Part shown: piece after piece, positions 45,977-55,350 of the stretch
How the letters are laid out: each line of letters begins with the position of its first letter
Numbering within the stretch: position 1 is the first letter of the stretch
NCBI GenBank assembly: GCA_032622095.1
Contig: CP136061.1
Coordinates: 202,174,244-202,238,243, forward strand
DNA from: Siphonodentalium dalli
Taxonomy: Eukaryota; Mollusca; Scaphopoda; Gadilida; Siphonodentaliidae
DNA length: 64,000 nt
Direction of reading: 5' to 3'
Made by a program: the position numbers and the translations under genes
The notes under the pieces: model-generated
Databases searched by the model: none
What the model was told of the DNA's origin: nothing
What the model saw: the letters and a program-made list of their open reading frames with translations, nothing else

Positions 45977-46926
45977 CGTGTGGTTAGAGCAACAAGGTAC
46001 CATGTCGACTTTTTGGTGAAAATTTGTTTTTTTGTTAATTGGGATGCAAATTAATTATACTTTCATGTGTAAAAATACTGGAGATCAATTTGACTAATTA
46101 ATTAGTCTACTCATTAATTACCACAAGGTACCATCTTGGTTATTGCCAATATGTTTAGAGCAACAAGGTACCATGTGGGTATTGTTGCATGCAACAAGGT
46201 GCTATCTTGGATATGGCACCTTGTTGCTGATAAGAAGTAATTAAATTGGTATCAATTTCTACCACTTAAAACTTATAGCACCTGGTTGTTGGCTTGTTAA
46301 CAGATATCACAACATGTGTTTTTGTATAATGATAAGGAAGCCTGTACCATACATATAAAATCTGAGTGTTTGTTGGAATGTAGCAGACATTGTTCACTTA
46401 ACTAGGAGTTCACTGGGACAATGGAGTATACTACAATCTTTACCTCACACATACTAACTGACTGATTCTGAAGCACTGAAGATAAACACTGGCATTTTTA
46501 AAGGTATGTTATTATGGTTTTTATACCCTTTGTCTTGTGTATTGTGCACTTCGAATGTATAATGTCCAATTAGCAGTTAATTCCAATCGGTGCTAATGGC
46601 TGATATGTGAACTTAAAGGTATAAAACATGTGATCGCTCAATTTAATTTGGAATTTTATTGAGTGTTTACCCATTTTGTCATACTTATATAGCAATATGC
46701 ATCTATGTAATAATCAAGTCAATTATTTTAACTTCTGCCTAAATTATGAGACCACCACCTGTAATTTACAGTAAATTTTGACGTCCATATCAACATTTCT
46801 AGTCAATAGCTTGTTTACAATGTATATTTGTGGTAATTTTTCGTGTTGTCCCAAATATTTTCATTAAATCTATGGTTGTGACCAATGAGATAATTTATTA
46901 TTTACACTTATTATTTCATATGTCAG

Positions 46927-47168
46927 CTCAGTATCAAGGTGATGTGGATTCTGCTTGGTCAAACGTATCAGACTCTGCATTTGACGACCAGATAGATAAA
47001 CTTGAGATGTCACAGAGGAGCTTGACTTCTACTGTTGATTCGGAAAGTTCGGATGATGTACCATTAGCTCGACTTGCCAAGAGACTCAAAAATAAACAAA
47101 CCGTTTCATGTACTGACGAGGATACCCAGGAGTCATTTAGCGATGACATAGAAAGATGCTGTGTCTGA
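46927..47168 (+). CDS. Acidic, Ser-rich ORF inside the TIR transposon
   Basis: Open from an acceptor-like site (catatgtcag at 46917-46926) to a stop at 47166. It reads AQYQGDVDSAWSNVSDSAFD early, then SESSDDVPLARLAKRLKNKQ, ending DDIERCCV. The acidic Ser stretch followed by LARLAKR and Lys residues looks like a low-complexity regulatory tail, not an enzyme. A 214-bp tandem duplicate follows (47171-47305) with in-frame stops, leaving a second piece at 47236-47427 that repeats DDVPLARLAKRP. Function unknown. It could be an exon of a protein whose catalytic part has been deleted. Confidence 0.4.
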
Positions 47169-47235
47169 CTGGTCAAACGTATCAGACTCTGTATTTCACG
47201 ATTAGATGGATAAACTTGAGATGTCATAGACGAAC

Positions 47236-47427
47236 TTGACTTCTGCTGTTTACTCAGATAGTTTGGATGATGTACCATTAGCTCGACTTGCCAAGAGACC
47301 AATCAAAGATGATTTGAAATCATCAGATTCTGACAATGTTATACCTCATGAAAAATCGGAAAAGGTGGGACAGAGTAAAACATTTCGCAAACAGATGCGT
47401 AAATGCATAAAAATAAGTAAGGTTTAG
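47236..47427 (+). pseudogene. Degenerate duplicate of the acidic ORF
   Basis: Second copy of the DSL/SSDDVPLARLAKR segment after a 214-bp tandem duplication. Two stops upstream (TAG in the copies of the DDQIDK and MSQRS regions) separate it from the first copy. It continues KSSDSDNVIPHEKSEKVGQS and a basic tail. Confidence 0.4.
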
Positions 47428-47436
47428 TCTAAACTT

Positions 47437-47873
47437 TAGAGCACAAGAATTGATTTTTACCAGAATCAATCGAGTCAAAGATGTGATATATTCTGGTAAA
47501 GAACTATTCGCGTGCTCTGGCCGACTTAGAGCACAATTGATCCCACATTATGCAATCAACTGGAAATGTGCTGTTGGGCGTGTTTTGACCACGACGCACA
47601 ATCCGTGTGCTGGCCGCGATTGGACACAATAGCCAGTTAGCCACGCCCAACAACATGATTAACATGAACTAATCGCCGTTGAATGTGAATAGATAGGTCC
47701 AAAACAACACGGACTAGTCCCACTTTGAAGCGCCCGTGCGATTTGTCTGTTATGAGTTGCGTGTGCCTAACAATGGGATAATCACTGAACTATTACTTCA
47801 CCAGCCTTGGGAATTGATGTGCTTTACCAAAAATCAGGGAATGATTGCAACAATGGGATTGTGCTCTAAAAAC
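47437..47873. repeat. Nested inverted repeats with AGAGCACAA ends
   Basis: 47438-47464 (AGAGCACAAGAATTG...TTACCAGA) pairs with 47494-47520 (TCTGGTAAAGAAC...GTGCTCT). A larger pair, TTAGAGCACAATTGATCCCA at 47527 and the inverse GGGATTGTGCTCTAA at 47860, encloses about 345 bp that are richer in G+C than the rest. Probably a MITE inserted into the transposon; no target duplication found. Confidence 0.55.
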
Positions 47874-47890
47874 AAATACACACCAAGTAG

Positions 47891-48277
47891 TTGACTCAAA
47901 GATTGCGAAGAAGAAATCAAGTAGAAACTCTATGTGGTGTGATAGATAAGTATCACCATCATAGCCATGACAATTTGTTAACAAGTAATCACCGCATCCG
48001 AGTATCAGTCAGGTCCGATGGAAACTGTTTTATGCATGCCGTTTTGCTACAGCTGAGTAATGATCAACCATATATTACTGTCGATAGTCTTAGAGAGTCG
48101 TTGTCTATTCATCTGATGGACAACTACCCACACTATAAACAGTTTGTGGTTACAGAATCAGATGAGCGCCAGCAAGAGGACAATTACAATCACGAAATAC
48201 AAAATCTTAGGAACAATTCAACATGGAAAACAGAAAATAATATAAATATTTTGCATGAAACTTGCATGGTTAACTAA
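47891..48277 (+). CDS. Truncated OTU-like cysteine protease ORF in the transposon
   Basis: 128 codons from an acceptor-like AG (caagtag, 47884-47890) to a stop. Residues of the OTU family N-terminal half are clear: RVSVRSDGNCFMHAVLLQLS contains the DGNCF box with the catalytic Asp and Cys, followed by a helical segment SLRESLSIHLMDNY and a later LRNNSTWKTENN that matches the family's conserved Trp region. OTU enzymes cleave ubiquitin chains (known). The frame stops before the C-terminal catalytic His would be expected, so it is truncated or continues in a missed exon. There is no Met before the domain. OTU domains carried by mobile elements are known; the role is unclear. Confidence 0.6.
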   Translation: MTQRLRRRNQVETLCGVIDKYHHHSHDNLLTSNHRIRVSVRSDGNCFMHAVLLQLSNDQPYITVDSLRESLSIHLMDNYPHYKQFVVTESDERQQEDNYNHEIQNLRNNSTWKTENNINILHETCMVN

Positions 48278-48651
48278 TAATTATGCTAATGAATACTAAT
48301 TGCTCTGGTTATCTTTTTTGGCTTCAATTATGTGATGAGATGTTTGCAAAAAAATGAATGCAGCAGGTGTCATGTCATGAGATGGAACCTTGTTGCATTC
48401 AGAATATTCCAAAACGAGTTATGCAACAAGGTACTATCTTATAAATGACCTTGAATTCACGTATTGCCCTTGACCGTTAACCTTAAAAATTTGGTGTAAA
48501 CTAAAGTCCATCAGGGTCAATAATATGGCAACAAAGACTCAATAAGCAGACCAATGGTATTTGTTAATCAATAACTTTAAACTTTGTTTTGCGATTATCT
48601 CAGAACTTTAAAAAACCTACATGGTACCTTGTTGCTCTAACCCCACGATAT

Positions 48652-48870
48652 GATGCTGATTATTGATTAGTAAATTCATATGTTGACTGTATCGATAATT
48701 AAAGTCAGATTTTCGCATACTATCATGACCATGTATCGTGCGTTGAATGTTCGTATAGAACAGACCGACTATGACTACTCTTCTGAAAACTGAAGTGAAA
48801 ATAAGAGATCTGGAGGACTATACATTATAGGATGAGATTTGGGCAAGGCAGTGTCATACCGACTGAAACT
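48652..48870. other. Continuation of duplicated coding-like segment, then spacer
   Basis: 48652-48740 continues the second copy of the 45.6-kb duplicated segment (TGATGCTGATTAT, ATTCATATGTTGACTG, CTATCATGACC). Its frame is broken relative to copy 1. The rest is short spacer before the SGNH exon. Confidence 0.5.
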
Positions 48871-49403
48871 TCACTCTAATCTATTAACCACCTGTATGAG
48901 GAATGATCTTAAACGACGAGTGCCTTCAAAATTGAGGTGTAACCCATCATCTGCATATAACTCGTCTTTGGGAGCCCCTCTCCCATAAAAAATGCTATAG
49001 GTTTTGAGAAAGTGCATTTGGTTATGCACACAGATGTTACATAAGTTTTTGTTTATGTTTTTGACCCTATCTCCCAGGGTTTCAAAGTCTTTTGGTCGAG
49101 GAATGATTGCTGACATGATGATCTTGCTGGATGTGTGCTTGTAGGTGGCCTTTATTAACTCTTTATATTGAATTTGGAATTGTTTGTCTGACATGCTCGA
49201 ATCCTCTATGTTGTTGGTGCCAACATGATAAATGATATGAGAAAAGGTAGCGAGGTTAGTACCTTGGAGTTTTCTGCTACGTACTCTCGATGTGAGTTTG
49301 CCAATATCTATACCTCTGAATGGAAGGACCTCCAGATCATTAATGTCAGCTACATATTTACATATGGAGTCAGATACCAATAGTACCTTTCTGTTCCTTT
49401 TAG
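48871..49403 (-). CDS. C-terminal exon with SGNH-hydrolase-like domain
   Basis: 533-base terminal exon: acceptor ttctcatttcag before 49403, incoming phase 1, stop at 48871-48873. After a basic start KRNRKVLLVSDSICKYV come the SGNH blocks: VSDS for block I (G of GDS replaced by S), HIIYHVGTNNIED for block III with GTNN, SAIIPRPKDF, and block V DGLHLN with the catalytic Asp and His. The family comprises esterases/acylhydrolases (known); such domains also occur at the end of retroelement or host-recruited ORFs in invertebrates, often with weak blocks. Upstream exons were not found, because a repeat copy begins at 49455. The basic linker before the domain suggests a larger protein. Function is uncertain; catalytic competence is plausible but unproven. 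Confidence 0.65.
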
Positions 49404-49454
49404 CTGAAATGAGAATATATAAGTTAACATAAGGAAGAAATGATATGATCGCTC

Positions 49455-50015
49455 ATGCACCTGGCTATCTTGTATTTATCTTGCAACATGTATAATTTTG
49501 TCCGAGCTTTTATTCCTACATTTTTAGGTAAATTCTTGTTAAACTTGGCACAGATATTTAGTACCATGGGAACCTGTGCACCTGCAATTATGACGTCTGT
49601 CCGACATTTTTGGTGGAGTTATCCCCCTTTTTCAACTAAGAAATTTGTTTGCAACATGCATAATTTTGTCTCAGCTTTTATTTCTACATTTTTAAGTGAA
49701 TTCTTTCTAAACTTGGCACTAATATTAAGTACCATGGGAACCTGTGAATATGATGTCTTTTTTTTGTGGAGTCATTCCCCTTTTTCGACTTAGAACATTT
49801 TCGCAACATGCATAATTTTGTCTGAACTTTTATTCCTACATTTATTCGGTCAATAGGTTTAAGATTAGTGTTATTGTTGTGCACTTACAATGGAAACTGT
49901 TATGTTATTATTTTAACTAAATGATTACTGACATGTGAATCATCTTAGTATTTTAAAAACACGGCCGGGGGGGGGGGGTTATCCTTAGTCCCATTGGGAC
50001 AGTCACACCTCTAGC
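49455..50015 (-). repeat. CCCC/GGGG-ended repeat family, long inverted copy
   Basis: Three successive units with TTTTGTCCGAGCTTTTATTCC and related phrases, ending in poly-G (49967-49978) and the ATCCTTAGTCCCATTGGGAC segment, the inverse of the start of 29060-29515. Confidence 0.8.
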
Positions 50016-50199
50016 TATTTTAGAACAAAATATTAATTAAGTTTATTACTATATTAAAATTAAAATAACCGAAAACGAAATAATTTTATAATTGAAAAAG
50101 TTTATATTCAATATTAAGCCACATGTCAGAGGACAAAGCTTAATATATGAGTGTGAAGCTGTGAGCAGAAAACCTGAACATATCGAAACTACCAAAGTC

Positions 50200-50349
50200 C
50201 AATAAGTGTGTCATAAGTGTAGACAAATCTTTATAAGTGTACCTACCTACACATGTTGTAAAAGGGTGGGCAGCGTTCCCAAACATTTAAAAACAAACAT
50301 GACATTTGGAACTTATTTCCCATTCCTTATTCTCAAAAATGTCTCTTTT
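50200..50349. other. No recognised feature
   Basis: Short stretch with AAGTGTAGAC-type phrases similar to 37740-37870 but otherwise unremarkable. Confidence 0.3.
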
Positions 50350-50559
50350 GGCCGATTTGATGGGATGGGTGGTTCGCCCGCCCCAAATACCCCCTAGAAA
50401 CAAACCACCCCACCCATCACCCCCCGGGGAGTACCACCCCGAGGCCGAGGGGGTGAAAATGGGGTATGGTCCATTTTCGAGAACAGTAATGATATTGGCC
50501 GATTTTATGGCATATGGGTGAGTGTTCTGCCCCAAATAGCCCATAGAAACACACTTACG

Positions 50560-50593
<34 letters not shown>

Positions 50594-50760
50594 ATCACCC
50601 CCAGGGATTACCACCCGAGGGGGATGAAAATGGGGTATGGACCATTTTCGAGAACAGTAAGGATTTCGGCCGATTTGATGGCATGGGTGGGTGACTCACC
50701 CCAAATTCCATAGAAACACCTCGATTCGACCCCCCACCCACCCATAACCCCCACCATCCA
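50349..50760 (+). repeat. Three GC-rich tandem units with 34-base poly-C
   Basis: GGCCGATTTGATGG(G/C)ATGG starts units near 50350, 50496 and 50669; each includes CCCCAAATA and GGGGGTGAAAATGGGGTATG. Poly-C at 50560-50593 may be collapsed or expanded in assembly. Confidence 0.7.
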
Positions 50761-50779
50761 CACAATGATGTAAACTTAA

Positions 50780-50813
50780 TTCTCACTTCACTGTGAGTAC
50801 AGTGAAGTGAGAA
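50780..50813. repeat. Perfect 14-bp-stem hairpin
   Basis: TTCTCACTTCACTG, six-base loop, CAGTGAAGTGAGAA. The arm resembles the CAGTGAAGTGA of the hairpins at 3436 and 3887. The role is unknown. Confidence 0.7.
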
Positions 50814-50857
50814 TGACCATGTTTGCAGATGCAGACCGGCTATTGGTGAATAAGATA

Positions 50858-51325
50858 GATTAGCTAACTTCTAGCTAGGTGGAATTTTATTGTAATTTGT
50901 TTGTGTTAAATTAGCTAGATTCTAGTTAAGTTCACTAAATGTGTCTCAATTCTAAGTTGGATTAGCTACTTTTCAGCTATGTCCAGTTTTCGTATAATTT
51001 GTCTGTGTCAAATTAGCCAAATTCTAGCACAGAATTATATTTTCAATGTTGAATTAGCTAACTTCTAGCATATTGGAACATCCTTGGGGCCAAAAATTCT
51101 ATAAGCTAAAAACTAACTAATATGTTAGCTAAGTTCTAGCATATATTATTAGCTAAGTTCTAGCTACACTAGATATTAACTAAAGTTTTAGCTAGGTTTT
51201 AGTGTAATTCTTAGCTATTATCTAGTATAGCTAAATTATAGCTAACAGTTTAGTGTATTTTTAGTACAATTATTAGCTAATATCTAGTTTAACTAAAAAC
51301 ATTAGTGTAGCTAAATTTTGGTAGG
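50858..51325. repeat. Irregular array of TTAGCTAA(G/C)TTCTAGC motif
   Basis: More than fifteen variants of TTAGCTAAGTTCTAGCTA within about 470 bp, in both orientations because the motif is nearly palindromic (CTAGCTAG / TTAGCTAA). Spacing is irregular. Confidence 0.65.
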
Positions 51326-51329
51326 GGTG

Positions 51330-51545
51330 AAGCGCAATTCAATTGCGCTGAAACGCAATTATTGTTACAAGCTTACACCCCTGAACTGGGGGTTAGCCAT
51401 ATATAGGAAAATAATTGCGCTTCAGCGCAATTAATTTTGTATTGGATTTATTTATTAACTCAGGGTTAGCCATATATAGGGAACATATTTGCGCTGAAGC
51501 GTAATTGATTTTGTATTGGATTTATTCATTAATTTGTACATCACT
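51330..51545. repeat. GCGCTGAAGCGCAAT motif with a duplicated 85-bp unit
   Basis: Two tandem units share AGGGTTAGCCATATATAGG and TTTTGTATTGGATTTATT. The motif is akin to the TTAAGCGCAAT clusters at 32-34 kb. Confidence 0.6.
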
Positions 51546-52058
51546 TATATGAAAAGAAATATGCTAGTGAAATGCAGCAAAAATACTGCATATGAATTTA
51601 TGAAAGCCTGTTGTCCTCAGTGAATACCAATGTGGCTACTCATATTTTAGTGTGTGAAAATGTGAACACACTTTATTCGAGTTAAATAAGTCGAAGCTAC
51701 GAGGACTATATTCAGTTTTTGATCAAGCATAGATTTAATTTATCTCAATATTTATGTGACAAGACATTTAGCCACAATTAAAATTAAATTTTGTTTGCTT
51801 AAGTTGCCACTTTTGTTAAAACATATCGAAAGACGAAAGGAATGAAACATTCACTGATTTTTTTAACAGTGTAAGACGTCCATGAGCAGATTTCAGCTAC
51901 ATTTCTTGTTTATGAAAATTCTATCATTTAAATTAAAGACTTTCGAGAGAAATATATTTCGCACCAGATGTGTCTTCAAAAATATTTTGTTGGGGATAGT
52001 GGGTAATCCAATTTAGAAAACTATGCAAAATGAGCAAATCAGCCACAAATTTTCACAC
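51546..52058. other. Intron or intergenic, no recognised feature
   Basis: AT-rich, without repeats that I recognise. Possibly the intron upstream of the exon at 52507. Confidence 0.3.
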
Positions 52059-52446
52059 TTAACACTTTCAGTGCCAGGGGCCGATCACATCGGCCCTAAT
52101 TTACGGTCTGTAAAATCGGCCCTAAAAAAAATAAAAAATAATAATAATAAAATAAAATAAAATAAAAACTATCACCAAGTATTCATAGTAATAATACTGA
52201 TGCCCATAAACCGTAAGATTCCCTGGCACTAAACCTACAAAATAAGTCTGTTAAAGAATATAAGAAAAAATTATTAAAATTGTCAAAAATTGTAAAAAAT
52301 AATAACAAATGATGAAAAATTGTTAGGCCAATGCATTCTCTTATATATGCGAGGCGACCTATGGTCGACTCGCATATATAAGAGAATGCATTGGCACAGG
52401 GTATATGGGTTGATACAAAAATCGGACCTGGCACTGAAAGGGTTAA
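52059..52446. mobile_element. 388-bp TTAA-target MITE, short form of the 2.07-kb element
   Basis: TTAACACTTTCAGTGCCAGG left and CCTGGCACTGAAAGGGTTAA right, TTAA at both borders. The right 200 bp (GGCCAATGCATTCTCTTATA and onward) closely match 14720-14925, and the left 100 bp match 12857-12950. It looks like an internal-deletion derivative of 12857-14925. Confidence 0.85.
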
Positions 52447-52506
52447 ACATTGTGTTGTATTTTAAGAATTTGTATTTGTAGTTGTCGTCTTAAGCTTAAG
52501 CTTCAG

Positions 52507-52717
52507 TGATATTTATAACTGCCAAGCGTCATCATACATCATACGAAAAGAAGATGTCTATATAGTTGAGGGTGCGAATGGTGGATACCGAGGAGATTGT
52601 GATATCAGATTTGGCACAGACTCATACACAGGCATTTGTGTAACAGTTCTGTATCATGAAGAGAGTAAAAGCTGGTGTCCATATGAAATGAGGATTCTTG
52701 AGATACCAACAAACAAA
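52507..52717 (+). CDS. Candidate exon of a Cys-rich secreted protein
   Basis: 211 bases between acceptor aagcttcag (ending 52506) and a consensus donor GTGAGT (52718). Incoming phase 2, outgoing phase 0. The frame reads DIYNCQASSYIIRKEDVYIV, then ANGGYRGDCDIRFGTDSYTG, then ICVTVLYHEESKSWCPYEMR and EIPTNK, with four Cys. The pattern GGY...C.I...T..(Y/F)...V.Y......C resembles exon A3 (GGYYK...LCQCILMTEDTF...IVYTNAGTQPC), so it may belong to the same domain superfamily. The preceding intron contains the TTAA MITE at 52059-52446; upstream exons were not found. Codon character and splice sites support it, but no second copy confirms it. Confidence 0.5.
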
Positions 52718-52990
52718 GTGAGTTTTATCTCTATGATAATTTGGGTTACATCTGGTGCCGTGATTTTCCGATTCCATATCCGAATTTTCGAGTCCCGATT
52801 CCTGGATTTTCCAAATTGGGAACCGGTGAAGAGATGTTTGCCGAGACAACGATTGATAAAGTGTAATTTTTTCACATGATTATTTTCATAGTATTAGAGA
52901 GACTTGTAAATTAAAATCAATGCTATGTGAATTAACATCCACATACATGTACATATTGCTTAGCAAAAAAGCTAATGATAATCTTATCAG

Positions 52991-53011
52991 ATTTACGTAT
53001 GTGGACTGTGA
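52991..53011 (+). CDS. Candidate terminal exon, last Cys and stop
   Basis: Follows acceptor atcttatcag in phase 0, matching the donor of 52507-52717. It reads IYVCGL and then TGA. Joined, the end is EIPTNKIYVCGL, lining up with the last-Cys segment of the minus-strand gene (TNMIVVCEG). A plausible C-terminus with one domain and no Thr linker. So short an exon could be chance. Confidence 0.35.
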   Translation: MYVCGL

Positions 53012-53330
53012 TTCAGATTCTGTATTTGATGGGATTCCCTTCATTCCATTGGTCACATCTCAGACTGGGTGCTATTGTTGTTGTTGTTGTTGTCTGTAAA
53101 TTCTTCCATTGTCTTCAGAGAACCCTGTAGAACAGGTAAACTTGAGCTCTAGCTGCTGCACAGTTTCTGGTTGTCCACCTAGCACACTAAACAGTTAATG
53201 CAGAAATAGGATGGAAACACAGGATGCAGTAAGAACATATAGAAAAAAGCAGTTTCCATATTAACTACTGTATGTAGAATCTCTGGGTTAGTGTGTGCTC
53301 AAGAGTCCAAGCTCCAATAATTAGTGACAT
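53012..53330. other. Possible 3' flank, no recognised feature
   Basis: Contains a (GTT)n stretch at 53072-53092 of uncertain meaning. No AATAAA-type signal stands out near the candidate stop. Confidence 0.3.
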
Positions 53331-55350
53331 TTTTAGCTCAACTTTACTTGTAATGTTTGAGCTATTGCCATGGCTTGGTATCCGTCGTCCATGTCTGCGT
53401 GTGAGGGTGTGTGTGCGTGTGTGGAGACGTCCGTCAACAATTTCCATTAGCATGGGCTTCAAGTCGTACCTTTGTGCAGATCATTATTAAATTTGTCAGG
53501 GCTGTTGACATTGACACGTAGATGGGAAACGAGTCATTTTGGGGTCATTCTGCAAAAAAACATGGCCACCAGTGGCCATCTTGGATTTCAAAATTCAATC
53601 CATGAGCACGGGCTACAGTCCAAACTGTTCGTCTGATAATCATGAAATTTGTCATGGATGTTAATATTGACATGCAGATGGGAACGAGTCATTTTGGGGT
53701 CATTTGGCCATAAAACATGGCTGCTGGCAGCCATCTTGGATTTAATCTTTGCATGACTAAATCGTTTGGCATGGGCTTCAAGTCATACCTTTGGTCCGAT
53801 CATTCTGAAATTTGTCATGGCTGTTGACATTGACATCTAGATTTGAAACGAAGCATTTTGGGGTCATTCGGCAAAAAAACATGACTGCCAGTGGCCATCT
53901 TGGATTTCAAAATTCAATCCATTAGCAGGGGCTACAGGCCGAACAGTTCGTCTGATCATCATGTGTTTTGCTTATAACTCAACCGTTTATTGACGTTTAT
54001 TGGTGTGTGAGTACATATCCATGCACGTAAGCTGCAGACAAAAAATCGGGTTCGTCCGCACATTTATTACAGAGTTATGGCCCTTTGCCATTTTTCACTG
54101 ATTTTAGGCTCGTTAGCGCAACAACTTCAACAAACGTTATCTGATTCGATTGAAATTTGGGATATAGGTGTCTCCCAAGAATATCTCGGACGAGTTCGAA
54201 AACCGGCCTGGTCCGATTAAATTTGATAGAGTTATGGCCCTTAATTAGTCATTTTTCACGAATTTTCAGCTCGTTAGCGCGATAACTTCAACAAACGTTA
54301 TCCGATTAGATTGAAATTTGGTATATAGATGTCTCCCAAGAATATCTCGGATGAGTTCCAAAACCGGCCTTGTCCGATAAAATTTGATAGAGTTATGGCC
54401 CTTAATTAGTCATTTTTCACGAATTTTCAGCTCGTTAGCGCGATAACTTCAACAAACGTTATCCGATTAGATTTAAATTTGGTATATAGGTGTCTCCCAA
54501 GAATATCTCGGACAAGTTCGAAAACCGGCCTGGTCCGATAAAATTTGATAGAGTTATGGCCCTTAATTAGTCATTTTTCACGAATTTTCAGTTCGTTAGC
54601 GCGATAACTTCAACAAACGTTATCTGATTCGATTGAAATTTGGTATATAGGTGTCTCCCAAGAATATCTCGGCCTAGTTCGAAAACCGGCCAGGTCAGAT
54701 AAAATTTGATAGAGTTATGGCCCTTAATTAGTCATTTTTTCACAAATTTTCAGCTCGTTAGCGCGATAATTTAACAAACATCATCCTATTTGATTGAAAT
54801 TTTGATATATAGGTGTCTCCCAAGAATACCTCGGACGAGTTAGAAAATCGGCCCGGTCCGATAAAATTTGATAGAGTTATGGTCCTTAAGTAGTCATTTT
54901 GTACGAATTTTGAGCCCGTTAGCGCGATAACTTCAACAAACGTCATCCGATTCAACTAAAATTTGGTATATTAGTGTCTTCCGATAATATCCTGGACGAG
55001 TTCGAAAACCAGCCTGGCCCAATAAAATTTGATAGAGTTATGGCCCTTAATTAGTCATTTTTCGTGAATTTGTAGCTCGTTAGGGCGATAACTTCAACAA
55101 ACGTCCTCCGATTTGTTTAAAATTTGGAATATACATACTTGCCAAGAATATTTTAGACGAGTTCAAAAACCAGCCTGGCCCGATAAAATTTGATAGAGTT
55201 ATGGCCCTTAATTAGTCATTTTTCAATTTTACCTATTAATTAGTCTACCGATACTGATGCACACCAATTGGCGGTAGCCACCGGCGGTAGCCACCGGTGG
55301 TAAGCCACCGAAAACGAGACACAGCATCTCTGATGCCACCTCTTGTTTAA
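53331..55350 (+). mobile_element. Large tandem-repeat element, copy 1
   Basis: Starts TTAGCTCAACTTTACTTGTAA, then TTGAGCTATTGCCATGGCTT, then about four CCATCTTGGATT-type units to 53990, then eight 161-bp units (54070-55245), ending CATCTCTGATGCC...CTCTTGTTTAA. The same start recurs at 56642 and 60459 and a similar end at 60330. Confidence 0.75.
54070..55245 (+). repeat. 161-bp tandem array
   Basis: The marker GATAGAGTTATGGCCCTTAA recurs at about 54231, 54392, 54553, 54714, 54876, 55037 and 55198, spaced 161, 161, 161, 162, 161 and 161; an earlier partial match lies at 54074. Units carry AGCTCGTTAGCGCGATAACT and CCAAGAATATCTCGG. Confidence 0.9.

Larger units (their letters stand above)
45977..48647. 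mobile_element. 2671-bp TIR transposon with ATAT target duplication
   Basis: Terminal inverted repeats of 29 bp with one mismatch: CGTGTGGTTAGAGCAACAAG left and CGTGGGGTTAGAGCAACAAG (inverse) right. ATAT flanks both ends (45973-45976, 48648-48651), and the empty site CTTATATGATGCTG survives in the sister copy at 45724-45737. Subterminal repeats of CAACAAGGTACCAT lie at 46123, 46160 and 46191 and inverted at 46215, with further copies at 48384 and 48423. The element holds an acidic ORF, a degenerate duplicate and a truncated OTU-like ORF, but no transposase that I recognise. Four-base duplications occur in several superfamilies (Ginger, Chapaev, Sola), so classification is open. Confidence 0.9.

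Noticed and set aside
53060-53100. Minus-strand Thr-linker exon starting after tttacag (ACAACAACAAC)
   Set aside because: Phase does not match the phase 1-1 rule of the cassette gene and a stop follows shortly; the short (GTT)n run is a sufficient explanation.
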